A DNA stretch of 8,365 bases, from positions 1-8,365 of the forward strand of contig DATFXF010000291.1 of assembly GCA_035258565.1 (NCBI GenBank), in the 5' to 3' direction. Origin of the DNA: DATFXF01 sp035258565. GTDB taxonomy: Bacteria > Acidobacteriota > Terriglobia > Acidiferrales > UBA7541. The number at the start of each line of letters is the position of its first letter. The first letter of the stretch is position 1. The notes beneath the pieces are model-generated. The model was not told where the DNA came from. It saw only the letters and a list, made by a program, of their open reading frames with translations, and did no database searches. This document shows, one piece after another, positions 5,932 to 8,365 of this stretch. The position numbers and the translations under genes are program-made.

Positions 5932-7170
5932 ATGAGGAAGATCGCCATCATCGGCGCGGGGCAATCGGGGTTGCAGCTCGCCCTCGGCCTCGAGCAGCAC
6001 GGCTACGCGGTCACCGTCGTCTCGAACCGCACGCCCGAGCAGGTTTTCAGCGGCAATGTAACGTCAAGTCAGGCCATGTTCGACAATGCTCTCCAGCCAG
6101 AGCGTGATTTGGGGATCAACTTCTGGGAGAAGGATTGTCCGGGAGTGGAAGGCATCGCCTTCACCGTGCCGGCACCGGACGGCTCGGGCAAGAAGGCCAT
6201 CTTCTGGGAGGCGCGGCTTGATAAGTATTTCCAGGGCGTCGACCAGCGGGTGAAGTTCTCGGGGTGGATGAAAGAATTTGCCAAACGCGGCGGCGATCTG
6301 GTGATTAAAGAAGCGGGCGTGCAGGATCTCGAGGCATACGCGAAGAGCCAGGACCTGGTCCTGGTGGCCTCAGGAAAGGGAGAAATCGGACGTCTGTTCG
6401 AAACCAACAAGGAGCACTCTCCTTATCCGAAGCCCATGCGCGCCCTCGCGCTGACCTACGTGAAAGGCATGGTGCCCCGAAAGCCATTTACGGCGGTCAA
6501 TTTCAATCTGATCCCCGGTGTCGGCGAGTACTTCGTCTATCCGGCGTGGACCATGAACGGATACTGCGAGATCATGGTGTTTGAAGGAGTTCCCGGCGGC
6601 CCGATGGATTGCTGGAGCGACGTCAAGACGCCCGAGGAACACTTGAAGCGCAGCAAGGAAATCTGTGAGAAATTCATGCCGTGGGAAGCGGAGCGCAACC
6701 ACAAGCTCGAACTCACGGACGATCACGGAATCATGACCGGCCGATTTGCCCCGGTTGTGCGCAAGCCGGTCTGCCGGCTGCCTTCGGGCCGATTGGCTCT
6801 GGGAATGGGAGATACCGTGGTGACGAATGATCCGCTTACTGGCCAAGGCTCGAATACCGCCAGCAAGGCCGCAAAGCACTACATGGAGCGGATTCTCGAG
6901 CGCGGGAACCGGCCGTTTGATGCGCATTGGATGCAGGAAACCTTTGACCAATTCTGGGACAATTACGCTCAGTGGGTGACCAAGTGGACCAATTCACTGC
7001 TGGTCCCGCCAGCGCCGCACGTGCTGGAGCTGATGGGAGCGGCGCAGCAGATCCCCTCACTCGCGAGCAGGATCGCCAACGCTTTCAACCACCCCCCGGA
7101 TGTGAATCCCTGGTGGTTCGATGCCAATGAGGCGCGCAAGCTGATCGGGGCGATGCAGGCGCACGCCTGA
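5932..7170 (+). CDS. StyA-type (group E) FAD monooxygenase, indole monooxygenase-like
   Basis: A 412-residue flavoprotein close in length to styrene monooxygenase StyA (415). StyA enzymes use FADH2 supplied by a separate reductase (StyB) and O2 to epoxidise styrene or indole. GGAGG at 5923-5927 supports the start, and the Rossmann fold begins at once: IIGAGQSG with GxGxxG at 8-13. A second flavin-fold segment is DLVLVASGKGEIG (141-153). The C-terminal FAD motif is GMGD (291-294) with NDPLTGQGSN (299-308), matching the GLGD...VDPVLGQGAN pattern of StyA. There is no fused reductase domain, so this is a stand-alone oxygenase component. At the positions equivalent to StyA 46/48/50/73/76 it has S45, Q47, M49, V72 and I75, like indole monooxygenases as I recall them, instead of N/V/H/Y/H. 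A nitrilase-family gene follows after 41 bp. The family is confident; the substrate is not. Confidence 0.88.
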   Translation: MRKIAIIGAGQSGLQLALGLEQHGYAVTVVSNRTPEQVFSGNVTSSQAMFDNALQPERDLGINFWEKDCPGVEGIAFTVPAPDGSGKKAIFWEARLDKYFQGVDQRVKFSGWMKEFAKRGGDLVIKEAGVQDLEAYAKSQDLVLVASGKGEIGRLFETNKEHSPYPKPMRALALTYVKGMVPRKPFTAVNFNLIPGVGEYFVYPAWTMNGYCEIMVFEGVPGGPMDCWSDVKTPEEHLKRSKEICEKFMPWEAERNHKLELTDDHGIMTGRFAPVVRKPVCRLPSGRLALGMGDTVVTNDPLTGQGSNTASKAAKHYMERILERGNRPFDAHWMQETFDQFWDNYAQWVTKWTNSLLVPPAPHVLELMGAAQQIPSLASRIANAFNHPPDVNPWWFDANEARKLIGAMQAHA

Positions 7171-7211
7171 ACGCCCCTGATTCCGCGGATCTTCTTCGCA
7201 GGAGGCTTTCG

Positions 7212-8315
7212 ATGATCGAACAATATATGGCTCTGGCGCTGCAGCCCACCATGCGTGGCTGCATGAGACGTTCCGAAGTGATGACGAATATCCGCCACAT
7301 CGGCGAACTGATCGATGCCGCCGTTTGGCTGAGCGCCATCGATCTGCCGGTGCGGCTGATCTGCGTACCGGAGGGCTGTCTGCAAGGTTTCACCGATGAG
7401 GTCTTCGATTGGGACCACGAGAAATACGTGGACGAGATGGCTTTGGAGGTTCCTGGCCCGGAGACCGAGGCCCTGGGAAGAAAGGCCAAACAGCACAATA
7501 TCTACATCGTCGCTCAGGCAAAGGTGAAGCACCCGAAGTTTGCGAGGAAGTTCTTCAACGCGGCGTTCATCATCGATCCGAACGCGGAGGTCATTCACAA
7601 GCACTACAAGCTGCAGGTGTTTGCGCGGGAGCACTCGACCGTGCCGCACGATGTGTGGGACAGATGGGTGGAGCTATACGGCGACGGACTGGATGCGTTT
7701 TTCCCTGTGGCGGACACCAAGATCGGGCGGATCGGGTGTGTGATCTGCATGGAGGGGTCGTTCCCAGAAACGGCGCGGGGCCTCGCAGTAAACGGGGCCG
7801 AGATTCTGTATCGTCCCGCGTATCCGGAGCCCTACGTGGCCAACGGGCTGTGGGAAGTCCAGAACCGAGCGCGAGCGCTGGACAACACCTGCTACGTGGT
7901 TGCGCCCAATCCCGCCCTCTATTTTCTGACACAGACTTCGCAAGACGCGATTGACACCTTCGGAGGCCAATCGATGATTGTGGACTACCAGGGCCGGATC
8001 GTCTCCGACCACAGGTATGGAGCTGGGCCTTCTTACGCCGGGGGCATCATTGACGTCGAAGCGCTGCGGCAATACCGCGCACGGTCGTTGTGGGGCAACT
8101 GGCTGCGCGACCTGCGCACCGAGCAGTTCCGCTGCATCTACGAGAGGCCCATCTATCCGAAGAACCTGGGCCTCGAGAAACACCCCGGGCGCCACGCGGA
8201 CCACGACGAGATTCGTCGCCGCGTCCTCGAGGATCTGGTGGAACGGGGAATCTATCGGCGGCCAGCCCATCAGAAGACGGAAAAGACCGAGCGGGAGAAG
8301 GTCACGGCGGATTGA
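7212..8315 (+). CDS. Nitrilase-superfamily carbon-nitrogen hydrolase
   Basis: A 367-residue cytoplasmic enzyme of the nitrilase/amidase superfamily, which hydrolyses nitriles, amides or carbamoyl groups through a Glu-Lys-Cys triad. The start is fixed by AGGAGG at 7200-7205, 6 bases upstream, and by the first beta strand YMALALQP (5-12). All three catalytic residues are visible: Glu54 in ICVPEGCLQGF, Lys133 in HKHYKLQ and Cys179 in IGCVICMEGSFPE. The segment after Cys (NGAEILYRPAYPEP, then NRARALDNTCYVVAPN) resembles aliphatic amidases. Lys133 and Cys179 are 46 residues apart against about 32 in AmiE, so there is an insertion around 141-165. The C-terminus beyond about 285 is extended and ends in a charged Lys/Glu-rich tail. 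It is very probably co-transcribed with the monooxygenase. Amidase is as likely as nitrilase; the sequence alone does not decide the substrate. Confidence 0.88.
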   Translation: MIEQYMALALQPTMRGCMRRSEVMTNIRHIGELIDAAVWLSAIDLPVRLICVPEGCLQGFTDEVFDWDHEKYVDEMALEVPGPETEALGRKAKQHNIYIVAQAKVKHPKFARKFFNAAFIIDPNAEVIHKHYKLQVFAREHSTVPHDVWDRWVELYGDGLDAFFPVADTKIGRIGCVICMEGSFPETARGLAVNGAEILYRPAYPEPYVANGLWEVQNRARALDNTCYVVAPNPALYFLTQTSQDAIDTFGGQSMIVDYQGRIVSDHRYGAGPSYAGGIIDVEALRQYRARSLWGNWLRDLRTEQFRCIYERPIYPKNLGLEKHPGRHADHDEIRRRVLEDLVERGIYRRPAHQKTEKTEREKVTAD

Positions 8316-8365
8316 TCGCCGCTCGTCCCTCGGCCGGCTAACTCCGGGGGGTGTTGTCGCACTCC
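8316..8365. other. Short 3' edge with no identifiable feature
   Basis: The last 50 bases after the hydrolase stop contain no convincing terminator. A GTG at 8351 preceded by a G-run could begin another gene of the operon, but only five codons are visible, so nothing can be claimed. Confidence 0.3.

Noticed and set aside
5826..6107. 93-codon plus-strand ORF overlapping the start of the monooxygenase
   Set aside because: It spans the operon promoter and reads the Rossmann-fold coding region out of frame, giving an Arg/His-rich product; it is a shadow ORF.
6969..7649. 226-codon minus-strand ORF across the oxygenase-hydrolase junction
   Set aside because: Both overlapping plus-strand genes have clear family motifs and ribosome binding sites; the antisense product shows no domain.

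Overview
The window looks like chromosomal DNA from a GC-rich (about 60% by eye) Gram-negative-type bacterium. Three things point that way: an RND efflux pump, a secreted TPR protein of a kind common in Acidobacteriota-like genomes, and a large SPFH/flotillin-like protein. The phylum is an inference from family resemblance, since no rRNA or other marker gene is present. I see no mobile element, CRISPR array, tRNA or rRNA.

Layout. Positions 2-1258 (+) hold the C-terminal 40% of an RND inner-membrane transporter of the MdtB/MdtC type; the rest lies off the left edge. Positions 1259-1658 are a 400-bp spacer with a hairpin right after the RND stop, a plausible sigma70 promoter (1523-1551) and a structured leader. 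Positions 1659-3260 (+) encode a 533-residue exported TPR protein with conserved His clusters. A short G-rich convergent spacer (3261-3363) carries a likely rho-independent terminator. Positions 3364-5388 (-) encode a 674-residue membrane-anchored SPFH protein; the start is set by a Shine-Dalgarno sequence 39 codons inside the longest ORF. Positions 5389-5931 are a 543-bp divergent spacer with a perfect 17-bp palindrome and a good promoter (TTGACA-16-GATACT) facing right. Positions 5932-7170 (+) encode a StyA-type (group E) FAD monooxygenase, followed after 41 bp by a nitrilase-superfamily C-N hydrolase (7212-8315, +) with its own strong ribosome binding site.

How the genes fit together. The monooxygenase and the hydrolase look like a two-gene operon, which makes this the most interesting part of the window. 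The oxygenase matches the StyA fold, but its active-site positions resemble those I recall for indole monooxygenases rather than styrene monooxygenases. The flavin reductase normally paired with such enzymes (StyB) is absent here. An oxygenase followed by a C-N hydrolase suggests modification of a small aromatic compound that carries a nitrile or amide, but the substrate is unknown. The RND, TPR and SPFH genes show no clear functional link to that operon or to each other beyond being envelope-associated.
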